Assembly (NCBI GenBank): GCA_026826555.1
Contig: JAKSZT010054305.1
Location: forward strand, 12,297-76,296
Length of the DNA stretch: 64,000 bases
Reading direction: 5' to 3'
Source of the DNA: Tolypeutes matacus
Taxonomy: Eukaryota; Chordata; Mammalia; Cingulata; Chlamyphoridae
The notes beneath the pieces are model-generated. The model was not told where the DNA came from. It was given only the letters and a program-made list of their open reading frames with translations, and ran no database searches. The translations under genes and the position numbers were made by a program. Positions 22,293 to 35,300 of this stretch are shown in pieces; position 1 is the first letter of the stretch, and the number at the start of each line of letters is the position of its first letter.

Positions 22293-23136
22293 AGCAGCTG
22301 TGGGAAGAAAGCAGGAGTAGGTTGGCACAAATGAGAAGCTTCTTTGAGGGAGGAGCCAGGTCTTCTGTATTCACTAAGTGCCGAGAACATACCTGGCACA
22401 TGGAAGACACTCAATAAATAATTGAATGAATGAAAGAATGGATAAAGAATAGTTTGGGGCAAAGTGAAGAAAGCTAAACAAACAAAAATAGCTTTGGAGA
22501 GCCCACACTTACTGAAACAAGGTAGACTGAGGAGAACCCAGCTATTTGAACGATGTGTGTTAGGGGTGGGGGGAAAGCTGGGTTTTGGTGAGGAGACTGG
22601 GTCCTGGGCATGCCCTGATTAGGGGATGAGGCAGGTGTCTATGTTGTGGCATGGCCTGGAGTTGAAAGGGCTCTAGCAGAAGATGAGCCCTCCATAGGTT
22701 CAAACCCCAGCCCCTCCAGAGATGCGGTCTGAGCAAGAGGCCTGTCTGTGTCCAGGCCCTGGTACCTCCTTCCCCAACTCCACCCAGCCCAGGCCTTGCC
22801 CCAGCCCTTCCCTGAGAGCATCTCTACTCCTTGCCCTTGTGGCCTGAAATGCCTCTGAACAGGGCGGGGGCAGACAGTGCCGGAAGTGGACATGATGACA
22901 GCATCCCAAGGGATCACAAAAAGGCCAGGAGACACCTGCACAAGGGGACACCAGGCTTACGGGGGATGACCACGGGAGCACCTCCTCCCAGAAGTGTGCC
23001 CCGCACCACTCCCTGCCCCTGAGCATCACACCGCCACTGCCCGGTATCCCATTCCGGGTTTTGCTCCACATCAGTACCCAGTAGGAGCCTCGGGCCCACG
23101 AGAAGGCTGGACTGTTCCTTAGAGAAGTATAATAGA
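22293..23136. other. Region downstream of CFAP45 with a MIR/L2 3' remnant
   Basis: About 22375-22435 resembles the end of MIR/L2 ('acctggcacatggaagacactcaataaata'). The rest is unique and non-coding. The CFAP45 transcript should end near 23115-23125. Confidence 0.5.
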
Positions 23137-23142
23137 TTTAAT
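23137..23142 (-). terminator. CFAP45 polyadenylation signal (ATTAAA variant)
   Basis: ATTAAA on the minus strand, about 105 bases past the CFAP45 stop codon. No AATAAA is closer, so a compact 3' UTR of about 120 bases is inferred. Confidence 0.55.
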
Positions 23143-23243
23143 ATATAACTATGAGATGACTAGGTTAGCTGCAAACATAGACACGCAGAGACTGGGCAGG
23201 ATCTGTCCCCCAAAGGCATCCCCAAGGGCTCAGAGGCTCCCTC

Positions 23244-23322
23244 TCATTTCACAGGGGCGGCCGGCAGGATGTTAGCTTTGCGCTCAGCTTCAATGCAATA
23301 CTTCTCAGGCAGGCCGGTGGCT
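23244..23322 (-). CDS. CFAP45: CFAP45 coding exon 12 (C-terminus)
   Basis: Residues 527-551, ATGLPEKYCIEAERKANILP then AAPVK and TGA (23246-23244). Acceptor CCCCTGCAG; the first base completes Arg526. Confidence 0.96.
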
Positions 23323-26300
23323 CTGCAGGGGAAACACAGGGCAGGTATAAGAGAAGGTGCGGGACCAGAAGGGTGGGCTGCTCCCACAATCAACCCCGCC
23401 CCCCCCCAAACACATTCACATCAAGGCCCCGGCAGCCCTCCAAGGGGCTCCCAGAGAGCCAGGAAGGCCTTTCTGCAGGAGCCCCTCAGAAGGCAACGGC
23501 CCGTGTGAGCCCGGGCCCTCCTCCCTGAGCACCTCGGTCACGATCCCTTCCAGCCACACTTTCCAGCCCTGGGGAAAGGGAGAGGAGCAGGAGGTGGAGG
23601 GGATTCCAGAGCACCTCAGCTCTTCAATCTTTTTCTTCTTGATGTCATCGATGCGCTCACGCCGCTTCTGGGCCTCCTCTTTGAGGCGCCGGCCTTCCTC
23701 GAAGACAGCGATCCGGTCCTGCACCTCCTTCTGCTGATTCTCCCGGACCTGGCGCCGCAGCTCGTTGGCATGCTGTAGGCGCCCGCCGGCCCTTTTCTCC
23801 TCCTCCTGCTTCTCCTTCTCAATCTGCTCCCGCTGGGCCCTGTGGAAGGACACAGGGACTTGAATGGGCTAGACTGAGCCAGCTGCGCTGGGGAAGGGTG
23901 CTGCGGGAGCCTCCTCCTGGGTGGGCTCCTCCACTGGGCAGGCTTCAGGGAGCACAGCCCACCGTGCTCCAGCTCTCCTCTGCTATGGCTCAGAGATCGG
24001 CCCCGAAACGGCCCACCTTCTCTGCGGTCACCACGCGCGCTCCCCCTCCCACCCGGCCAGGGCTGGCTCTGTGGGTGGCTGTGCAGTCACAAGGCCCCTG
24101 TGCTTCGAAGGGCCCGGGGCTTGGTTTAATGCTCTGTGGTCACCAGTTTGAAATTCTTAATATTTTTTAAACAAGCCTCCCTCCCTCCCATTTCTGTTTT
24201 TCACTAGGGCCATGTCAATTACATAGCTGGCTCTGCAGCCGGATGTCACCCACTAGGAGCCATTGTTTCTACTCTCCTCTCCTGTAACAACACAGAACTC
24301 CTCTCCAGCTGCTCTAAGATTTATTCTGTCCCTTCCTTCCTCCCTTCCTTCCTTCCTTCCTTCTTCCTTCTTTCCTTCCTTTCTTTCTTTCCCCACTAAC
24401 AAAAACAAAAACATTGACAAAACCAACAAAGATATACATTTGAAAAGAGATAAAATCTGTAATACTAGCTCTTCTTGATTGCTGGAAGAGGGGAGAAGCT
24501 GGACCTGACATCTCTTAGTTCTCTTATTGAACCATCTCTACTGATTCCTCTTGGAAGCCAAGAATATTTCATGGACCCTGAGATCAGGGAGAAAATCACT
24601 AATGGTGACCAAATAGGCTCAGAAAAAACACAAATGACATGTACTCACATCCCAGAGGAAATACAGTCATAGGCCATCTTGAGCTAATATCTAATTCCCT
24701 TCCTAAAGTAATAAAAAAAAAAACAGAACCAAAATGTAAAATCATCTTAGGCAGGGATATCTCACCTGCCCTTCGCCCCTGGGGTCATTTATACCCCAAC
24801 AACATTACTGAAAGCACTTCTTCATTTACTTATTTCCCTTTAGCCATCTTCCAAGACCCACTCTGCATGGGATATCCTCTGAAGACCCGGCAACTTTTTT
24901 TCCATCATGCAACCATCTCCTAACATTCTACATCTTCTACAGAGCCTTCCCAGTTTATCAAGAAGAGGGCTTCCTTGTCCCTGTGTATTCAGACTCCAAA
25001 TCTTCACTGTTCAGACACATCTAGGATAGCATGAAGACTCTCCTCTTTGCTTTTTTCCTATAGGTAGACCAGTTTTCTATTTCACATTCCTCTGGGTGGA
25101 TGGGGTAAAGAGGGCAATGGAGAGCCTGTATGTGTCACTAGAGAGACATTGGAGTGGCAGGTGGTTGAAATTCTGAATGAGGAAGAAGCTTGGTAATGCC
25201 ACAGGATCAGGACAGTGACCACAGAGCCTGGATACGTATTAGAATCATGTTAGAATACTGATGCCTGGGCCTCACCCCAGACCAATTAAATCAGAATGTG
25301 TGGAGGTGGAGCCTGGGCATCAGTACTTTTTTAAGCTCCCAGGCATTTCTAAGAACTGGGTAGGATAGGTTGACTATCTCTTAGTCAGTGGGCTGAGATT
25401 GAAAAGTCAGAAGCATACACATTAGCCAGTTATTAACACACAGCAAAGAAGAGACAGATGGGTCAGCAGCAGAAGTAGGACTTTAATTCCATCGATACTT
25501 ATTAGTGCCTGCTAAAGGCAACACAGACAGATATCCAAGGACATAGAGGCTTGGGAGGGGAGAGGAGACATCTGAAAGATAGCCCAGAGTCCAGGGGCAC
25601 TTCAGGGCCATTAAGGAAGTTGCCTTCTTTACCAGGCGTCCAGAAAATATAGCATGAACCTTCAGGGCAGGCAAAGCTACAGAGCCAAGGGGCCCTGTGG
25701 GAATAGGCTAAGGGCCCACAGTCCAATACAAGATCAGGAACTACTCTGGCAAGGACTGCTATTCCTACAGCTCTGCTCTGCCTCTGGCTAGGGATCTGGG
25801 TAGCCTGGTCTGCCATGCAACTAACTGGGGCAGCACCAAGAAGGAGGAACTAGAGTGTGTCTACCAAGAGAGCTGGGCCACACCAGCCAATCTTTGTCTG
25901 AAGGATAATTTAAGTACTTTTGCAACCCCTCTCCCCATTTAGATTTTGTTTGGTTCATTTCCTTTTGAAAAATTCTGACATTATAGAGTCTGAACCAAAG
26001 CAAGAAGGGTGTGGTTCCCAGTAAGGTCAGAACAGTTAAAGCCAGCAGAGCACCCCCAGAAGCCAGCTTTGGTAGTGGCATATCTGGCTGCTAGAAGGTA
26101 GAACAGGCAGGAAAACCAATGGCAGCTGTGACCGCTGACTAGTTTCCCAGCTACCTTGCAGGGAAAGGGGAGAGTGGGGACCAGTGAGGGATGGGAACAC
26201 TTAGCTTCCACTTGTTTCAGAAGTGAAAAGCTAAAGCTGGCAAGGAAGGAGAGATGGATAAATGTAGGTGAGGCCCATCTGAATATGAGTCTTTACCATC

Positions 26301-29300
26301 CTTCTTACATAAATGGGCAAGGGCAGTGCTTTCTTTATCTCAAATCTCTCCTGTAGCATCCAGCACAGAGCCTTAAACCTATGTGCTTACTACATATTTG
26401 TTGAATGAATGGCAACGATGTCCTTTGAAGACCTGCTCACAACTCTTAGTGTCTGAAGTTCTCTTTGTCTCTCCTAAACCCCTCCTAGTGCAGTTTCATC
26501 CCAAAATTGTGTGTGTGGAGGGATGTTATACCTACACATCCTCTTATATCTTGACTGCTCCAGGATAAATAATCCCCAATTCCTTTAACACTTTCAGCTG
26601 CTATTTACCTATATTCTTTTTTGTTGTTGTTGTTGTTGTTTTTTTTTTTGTTGTTTGTTTTTACCGGGAGGTCCCTGGGATCGAACCTGGGTCCCTCCAT
26701 ATGGGAGACGGACGCCCAACCAGTTGAGCCACATCCGACCCCCTACCTATATTCTAATCATAAAATTCTCGACTCAAATGGCTTTGAAATATTTCAGCCA
26801 TCCATCTAGGAAGAACGATTGCAGCCAAGATGGATGTGCATCTGTCTGTAAACATGCGAGAAAGTTCTGCTCTGTCCAATGTGGACCATCCCTGCTGCCT
26901 ATAAGAGAAAGGAAGCCAAGGTCCCCAGGCCCCTCCTACCGAAGAATCCTCTCGAACTCATCCCGGTCCTGTTGCACCTGAACAGCCAGAGTGTGCTCCT
27001 TGAAAGCCACCTGTTCTAGGCGGCTCTTCCGCAGCTTGGCCTCAGTTTCCATCTTCTTCTGCGCATTTTCCTTTTCCTTCCTGCGCCACTCTCTGTCTGC
27101 AACCTCCTGGTTGCGTTTGGCCCTCAAGGCATCCTGGGAAAGGAGAGGATGGGGTGACCAGCGAAGCTGTAAAATAACTTCAGGTGCCGAGCAGTTGCCT
27201 TTAGGACAGGGGTTCTTAACCTTTTTTGTTCCACAGACCCCTTTGCCAGTCAGGTGAAAACCACAGACCCCTTACTAAGTCCACACTATACTGTGTATTA
27301 TTTGATAAATATATCACACCCACACCAACACGTCCCCACAAGAATAATGTTTTTTTTAACTTTCAATTCAAGCTCATGGACCCCTGGTTAAGAACTTCTG
27401 CTTTAGGAAAACACCTACTTACAGACTGACATATTATGCCTTGAGAAGCACTGTGAATTTCTCTGGCAGTAAGTTATTCCAGGAAAGAATAAGTGGAATC
27501 CTGTCATAATCCTTTCAGGTCAGAAGATACCCTGAGGGGTCACCTTGTCCTTCAACCTCACTCATCCAAATTCTTTCCCTGTACCTCAAACACCTCCTGC
27601 TGCCCTGCGATGGCTTCTAATTTAAAAAACTGCTAATGATGGATATGCCACAATTTGCTCTGGTGACTGATTTCAATAGTTAAGCTTGAAAGGTTCTTTA
27701 AGTAGTATCCAAAAACTTTCTCTTGAACCTTACGTAGATAATGCATTGCTCAATCCTTGCTGCCATAGACACTGGTAGTAGACCCACCCCATAGCTCTCA
27801 GGCTACTGAAGTCTAGATGACTTGCATCTTCTCTTCTATATCTCATCTCTGGAGGCCATTTTACAAGCTATCAAATAGTTATGGGATTGGGAGAGGCAAA
27901 GGGAAGCTGAGAATAAGTAGGTACCTGTTCTGCCTGGTAGTCCTGGACCTTCTCCTGCATGGCCCTCAGGCGGGTGATCTCCTTCTCTTTCTCCCTCCGG
28001 ATTCTCTCCTGCTCAGCCTCAAACTCTGCTTCTCGTGCCTGCCAGGAAGAAAAGACCTTGGAGAATAGTTCTCAGGCTTGCAGATAGAAACCAAGTCCCC
28101 ACCACTTCCTGACTCCTTTTAAGCTAGGGCAAAAATGCAAGAACATAAAACAATTAGCATTTGTAAAATGCATCTCATAAGATAGGTAATAGAGATGAGG
28201 AAACTCATGTGCATAAAGATCAAGGGTCTTGCCCAAGATTGCATAGCTAGGAAACTGCCAAACAGGGTTTGAACACAGTTATCCTGAGCCCAGATTTCAT
28301 GCTCCTTCCACTACATTGCACATAATTTCCAAATTGCAAGGCTACTAGGCCAGGTTTCTAGAAATAACACTTGTGGATCCCTTCCCCACTTGTAAAGCAC
28401 AGCAGGGAGAAGTTATCTTATTATTACCCAGGCAAACAACCAACTATGCTTTGGGCAATCACAGCATTTAGCAGATACCTAGGAAGTGAACTGTCAAAAT
28501 TAGCTCAGTTTATCACTTCTCTAAAGGAACAGGCCCTTCTCTAAAAGCTTCCCAAACCCACCTTCCCAGCTACCATTCTTGGGCAAGTCATAGACTAGTG
28601 GGGCAGGTTGGGTGGAAATGTGATGTTGCCATAAAGAACACTCCATCCTCCCTGCACATGGTCCATCAGTCCCTTCTATTCAAACCTATATGTGGTGCTA
28701 GAGTTTGTAGGTGTACTTCCAGAGACTGGTGCCTTTGGCCTGCCCATGTGCCAGCTGTGCCTGGAATCTCGGTGGAGCTGCAAGTCCTACTCTACAGCTC
28801 AATGGACTCACCCAAAGACACCTGGTGAGGAGATGATGATGGACAACAACCATCCCAGGGAATGGAGAGAGTCTGCAGCTGCAGGCAGGATCATCCCATC
28901 CATCTTATCCATGGGACATAAGGCCCCTCTCACTTGGAGGTGGAGTGGACATCACCATCCCAGACTCCTCAGGATTGGGGGAAGAGATATGGACTAGAGT
29001 GGACATACTGGTATTCTGTTGTAGACATATTGTGATTCAAGCAATGAAAGAAATTGCAACATTGATGTGGAGCCAGTGGCCACTAGACGCTTTGGGGGCA
29101 GGGAGAGGGAAAAGCAGTTGTAATACAGGGGCTTTTTCAGGACTTGGGAATTATCCTGAGTGACATTACAACGACAGGTATAGGCCATTTTACATCAGCA
29201 TATAACATGCAGAACTGTGTGGGAGAGAGTGGGGTCTACGATGTGAACTATGGTCCATGCTTAGTGGCAAAGCCCCAGGATGTGTATATCCATTGCAGGT

Positions 29301-32300
29301 GATGTGCCACACTAATGAAGGATGTTTATGTGGGAGGTTGTGGGAGGTGTGGGAGGTGGGGAACATGGGAATCCCTGTAATTTTTGTGTAACATTTATGT
29401 AATCTAAGCATCTTTTAAAATATTAAAAATAAATAAATAAGTAAAAGGCAGAAATTGTCAGAACTGATTTAAAAAAAAAAAAAACACTCCATCCCCCCTT
29501 GTTCCACCTGCCCGGACTTTTGTACACCCCCATGAGTTGCCTGGTTGCCATGAGCTGCCTGGTTGTGCACAGCTGTGTGTCAAGCTGCCCCCTCTGTACT
29601 TGGCATCCAGTATGAGAGCCAAAGCCAATATATAGGCATCACTGAGTTTTATTTTCTGTGGTTTGCATTTGGAATAAATAGGTATATCAAATATGCCTTT
29701 TCAAACTATACCCACATTAAGACTCACTACTAGAGAAGAGCATAGAGAAGCATGAAGTGGTTTCTGACATCATGGAACTGCAAAACTAGCAGGGGAGGCA
29801 AGACTGACAACATGAGTTTAATGACTTTCCCACCACCTTGAGTGCTTCCTCCTCTCTACATAAATCCAAATCCACTCAATCCAAACTGTGCTTAAAACCT
29901 GAAGTCTTCTTTTACCTTCCGTTTCCCACAGAACCCCATCATTTCATTACTGAATTTTGCCCGGAATGAGTCTCCACATTCGTGAGATACATCCATCTGT
30001 GCTTGTTTGGGGATACTGCTTGTTCTCTGCTCCATGGGGTTTCATTCCTATAGGTCCTATGGTGGGGGGTGGGAGAGGGTTTCTTTTTCTGAGTCTAGCA
30101 CCCAAGACAGGATGCCCAAAATGGGAGTTTTCACAGGAAAGTCATGAGCAGCTGACTCATGATTACTGGGAATATAATTATCCAGGTCACTAGGAATCCA
30201 CAAAAACTTTGCTTCCACCAATAGTTTTAATTATCTTCCCTGCCTGTACATGATCCTCATCTCAACTTCTAATCAAAGGTGTTAATGAGGATAATAAAAC
30301 ACTAATTTGGGTTTCCTTTCTAGGCTACCCTCTGTTAATGAGCAAGTAGACTGGCCAAGATGAAGAGAAAAAAGAAGCCAGGCCCCTGAATTAAGGATGT
30401 GAACTTTAGAAAGAAGACATGGCTGTCTTTCTGTTGGAATTTCCTTAGTTCTCAGGCCAGACTCTCTGGGTGACAGATATTCCATTCCTGGCCAGAAGTC
30501 CCACGGCATGAGAAACCAGGTCCCTACCATCTTCTTCTTAGTGAACTCCATCACCATCTGATCTGCCAGCTTCTCCTGAGCCAGCATCTCTGCTTTCCGT
30601 TTCTGGTTTTCGTCATTGATACGCTTAATCTCAGCTTGCATCTTCAACTTTTCCTGGTGCCTTCGTTCCATGTCCTGCCAGTAAAAGGAAGAGAGACTCA
30701 GAGTAGAAGGAGACAAGATAAGAGGATACTGGCCCCTGGGGAAAAAAAGACTCAAAGGGAGGCAGAAAGACAAATGCACTGCCTGCAGTCTAGCCCTTCT
30801 GTCAAGGGTCATCCGTGACCTCTCTAGTGAAATGGCCTCCTTCCAGTCTCCATCCAACTTGACTTCTTGGCAGCACCCAACACTGTTGACCTCTATATAC
30901 TTTCAGGAAGTGGAGATTCTTAAAATTGCACTCAGTGTCTCCCACGTATGCTAAATCCTATCTCTGTGACTTCACTCACGCTGCCTTCTTCCTGCCTTAC
31001 ATTCCTTTCTCCTATTTAAACCCAAACTTTGTTCTCCATTCAATAGTGATAATTAAAATAATAAGTACTGCCCTAATTGAGTACTTTCTAATCACTGGAC
31101 ACTTTGCATATACTGTTTCTAATACCTAAATACACCCAAAACCCCGAAAGACAGGCCTTGTTATCTATCTTGTACAGGTGAGGAGACTGAGGCCCAGAAT
31201 TCATGTAATTGGCTCAGGGCCAGCTAATAAATTCCAGAGCCAGAATGTTGAAACCTTGTCTGTTTATCTTAAAGTTCCGACCTCCTCTGAAAATGTCACT
31301 TGACTGCTCCAACTTCCAGTCATCTCTCCACTCTGAATTCCCTCTGCACTTGAGCTGGCGCCACCCAACTTGAGATTTGATTATATACTCTTTTGCAGGT
31401 CTCCACTCTTTTCGTATGTGCTCGCTCTGTCCCAGCTGGAGGACACACATCACAATTCCTCTCTCCCCCAACTGCATGTAGCTTAGTGTGAGGAAAACAG
31501 CAAATACTCAATAAACTATTACTACATGAGGTAGGGAAGGCAGGGCCAATATAAGTGGCATGTGAGAAACAGAAGAAAAAAAAATCTTAGATGCAGAGAA
31601 ACATAATGGCAGGTGGTGATCAGAGTACCAGTGTGACCTTGAGTGGCAAGACCCCTTTTAGGACAGGAGCCCCTTGCCTTTCCCAGCCCTAAGACTTGGA
31701 AAGCTCCCAATGATGAGACCCCTTCTGAGCTCCATCACATTCTCAGGGCATTGGAGGGGCATTGGAATCTGGTACAGCTGACCACCCTATCACCTCCATA
31801 TCCAGCTCAAAGTCCTTGCTTCAAACTCTTCTATCTATTGACTCATCCAACTTCCACACTGTTTCCAGCTCCCTCCATTTCTCAAAAGACTAAATTGCTC
31901 CCTGGTCTTCCAGCTCCTCCTCAGCCCAGCTTTCTTCCCTTCTTCATCACCCAAGGCAACTCTGCTCCGTGTCTTCCCCTCGGGCAGACTCTCCCCCATC
32001 TTGGCTCAGGTTCAGTTCAGGACTCCTGCCTCTGGGAAGCCTTCTAAGCTAGATCAGCAGAGCAGTATCTGCTGCTTAGCCAGGTCCATTTCAGTTTTGA
32101 ATTTTCCCCCTAAGAGTAGGCAAGAAGGCAATCTGGTGCATTAGTCACAGCCATCACCATCGGCATCTCTCTCTCACCCAGTTTGCAACCCCATGCTCTG
32201 TCCTTAGGCCTAAAAAGCCTTTAGTGGATATTTAGAATCAGATAAAAGTAAATGGAAGGCTTAAGATGCTACCCATCTTGCGAAGGCTTAGCCAGGCTCT

Positions 32301-35300
32301 CAGCTGGACATACTAATTGATCAAGGAAACTTACTTTTTGCTCACTCTGCTTCCTCCATTTTGCCACTCCAACTCTCACTCCTTCTTACCCTTTAACTTC
32401 TTCCCACCAGTTTTAGGCTTGCATTGGTGCCCCAGGCATTGTTTAGTCCCACTGACCCTCAAAAGAAGCTGCTGACCTCTGATCTAACATATATCCAATC
32501 ACTCGTTTATTTACCTACTTCTTTGCCTATTTATTTGTTTTGTTGTTTTGGTCCATTTCATTTCCAAGAAGCCAAAGGACCTTCCCTGTTTCTCATCTTT
32601 GAAGCCCTTCCAAAGCAACCCCAGATAAACGCCTTTCACCCTTCTCTATCTTGCTAGCAAGTTGGGGAGGGAAGGGAAAGCTGACCTTGCATCACTTGAG
32701 ATAAGGCAAGTCAAAAGCTAGGGAGAACAGGTTTCTATAATATATTAAAATTGCCTAATAATACCTCCAGGAGATTCGGGGAGTCCTATTTGAAGGACGT
32801 CAAAAGAACAATGACACATCAATGTAATGGTGCTGACTCACTGAGATTTGTAACTTTCTCCTGCAAGTCTCAGTAAGCCCACCAGTTCCCACTTCCCACA
32901 ATCTAGTCGGGTTTTCCAGTCTTCATTTCTCATTCCCTTCCCTGCATATTTGCCCCATGCCTCTACTTCGTGACATTTTCCCTTTCTCACCTGAGCCAGA
33001 AACAATTAGCTTGGCCCAACTTCTCTGTCTTTTGGCCCTATCGGTCGCCTTCTCAAGCAATTCACAAGGCCACGTGCCTCCTCTCCTTCCCTAACTATCC
33101 AAGTGATCTTCTTCTCCAACCATCACATGCCTTACATTACAGGTGCTCTGAGAAGCATTCATAATTACAAGTCTGCCTACCTGTGCGGCCCTCAGGGCAT
33201 TCCCCCACCTTGTCACTCACCACCACCAAAGGCTGATGACAACTCAATCATCCATAACCATGGGGAAAGGGGAGAAAAAGAAAACTATTTATGTTCCACA
33301 CATTAAATGGCACCATGAGGAAACAGACAAATGCAGAGTGTGGCAAATTCTTCCTGACAACTAGCCTGATATCTCAAAAAATCAGTGTTATACAAACAAA
33401 AGAGGAAATTCTTCTAGATCAAAACAGACTAAAGAGACAAACAAATGCAATGTGTGACCCTTGGCTGGATCCTGATTTGGAAAACAGCTGAAAAGACATT
33501 CTTGGAACCACTGGATGAATCGGAATGTGGACTGAATGACTATTAGATGATAAGATAGAATCACTGGATTCTATTTTTTGGGGCATACAATGACATTGTT
33601 GACTTGTGTGAGAGTGTCCTTGTTCTACAGAGACGCAGGCTAGAGCTTTTCATGGGAAAGCTTCAAGATGTCTGTAACTTACTTTCAAATAGTTTAACAA
33701 GAGACAACCAACTAAAGCAAATTGTTAACAATTGTTAAATCTAGCTGAAGGGTTTATAGGTGTGGTACAATCCTTTCAACTTTTTGTGTAAGCACGTGAA
33801 AATTTCAGAATAAAAAGTTTGGGGGAAAAAAAGAATAAGTGCTCCAAATGACTGCCATGTCCCACACCGTGTTAGGAGCTTTTGTGTACTGCAGCAGAAC
33901 AGATAAGGCAAATAGAAGAGGCTTTTTAAGTCTATTTAGTTTGAGCAGGTATGTAGTCATTTTTTTTGCAATAGATATGCCTACTAATTCTATTTAGGCT
34001 AAGTGGGGGGGGGGGAATTTTTGGCTTCTCAACACAATTAGTAACATTGGAACGCTACCAAATTTGAACGAGGTAACAGCAGGGAGCCTGGAACTAAGAC
34101 ACTGCTCCTGTTCATCTATAATTTCCCTAGATAATTGAGGGAAGACCATAAAACATCCCTATATTTATTTATGCAAAGCAAGCAGTCATATATTTCCTTT
34201 ATGTGTTCATCCACATTGATGTGTCGGTCTTGAACTCCAAGTCCCTGGGAGGCAGAGACAGTACCCATCTAAATCACTGCTCATCCCCCAGCATGGCGCC
34301 ATGGACAAATAAATGTTTAACATGGCAGTAAAAAGTTGGTGGTGGTGAGGCTGTGAAACGAGTATGTGCCTGACACAAAATCGGTCCACACCCTGGAACC
34401 CCAAAATCCTGGAAGGCTTTACCCTTAGATCCTCCTCCTGGAGCTGCTCCATGTACTCCAGCATCTGCTCCTTCTCCTGCTCCCGCTGCTCAGCAAGCAG
34501 AGATCTCTCCTCCTGGTTCTTTTCCATCTGCTCCACAATGTGCCGTCTTCCTCTGGGAGGAAACAGGCCCACAGTGTCTTAGAAACCTAGGGTCCAGTCG
34601 CCACCCAAATAAGCCCCCAAGGTGGGATGCATTGTGAGAACAAGTTGACAAATACCCCCTAAACAACGATAAGCTTCACAGACCCAGACCAAAGCTCTTC
34701 CTCGGGATGTGTGTGTGTGGGGTCTCTCTCTTCTGAGCCTCTGGTTCTGGGACTCACTATTTTTTAAATTCCTTTTTTTCATGTGTGTGCCCAAAAGTGC
34801 ACCCCACATAATGATATGCATTCTGCCTTCCAGTATGTAAAGAGCTACAGAAATCTTACCTCCCCACAAGTCTTCCCAGAGTAATGGTAGGTAGGAGTCC
34901 TGCCAGCTTCACAGAGTTAAGCAGCCCAGGAATTCTAATGCCTCCAGGGCTTCTGCTATCACCCAATTTAGCGATTCTTCCCACCCCTCCTCCCTAGTCC
35001 ATGAAGCTTTTATATCTTATCTCACGTGGTAAGATTGTCAGCTGCTGGTGGACTGGGGCTGAGCCTAAGGAAGTCTCTCCAGCCAACTCTTCAGGCAATG
35101 CCCCAGTCCAAAGTAAGCAGCAGAGAACTGGTGTTGCTGTATTACCTAAGTGTTACTGGGGGAAGTCAATGGACTGGAAGAATCCAGAGAAGATACAGGC
35201 TTCCATGATATATGAGTGAATGGGAGAAGGGAGAAGAACAGATTAGGATAGGAATCAAGGGAGGGAGGATGAAATGTACATTCAGATAGAGCAGCTGAAT

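Larger units (their letters stand above)
23840..26939 (-). other. CFAP45 intron 10
   Basis: Contains a (TTCC)n microsatellite, a MER5-like element, one young SINE and an unassigned 86-codon sense-strand ORF at 25821-26081. About 26330-26410 resembles an L2 3' end ('tacatatttgttgaatgaatgg'). Confidence 0.7.

Noticed and set aside
28692..29163. Two overlapping ORFs of 72-101 codons
   Set aside because: They lie inside the retrotransposon 3' fragment, and one recurs nearly unchanged at 50742-50960 in the other copy.
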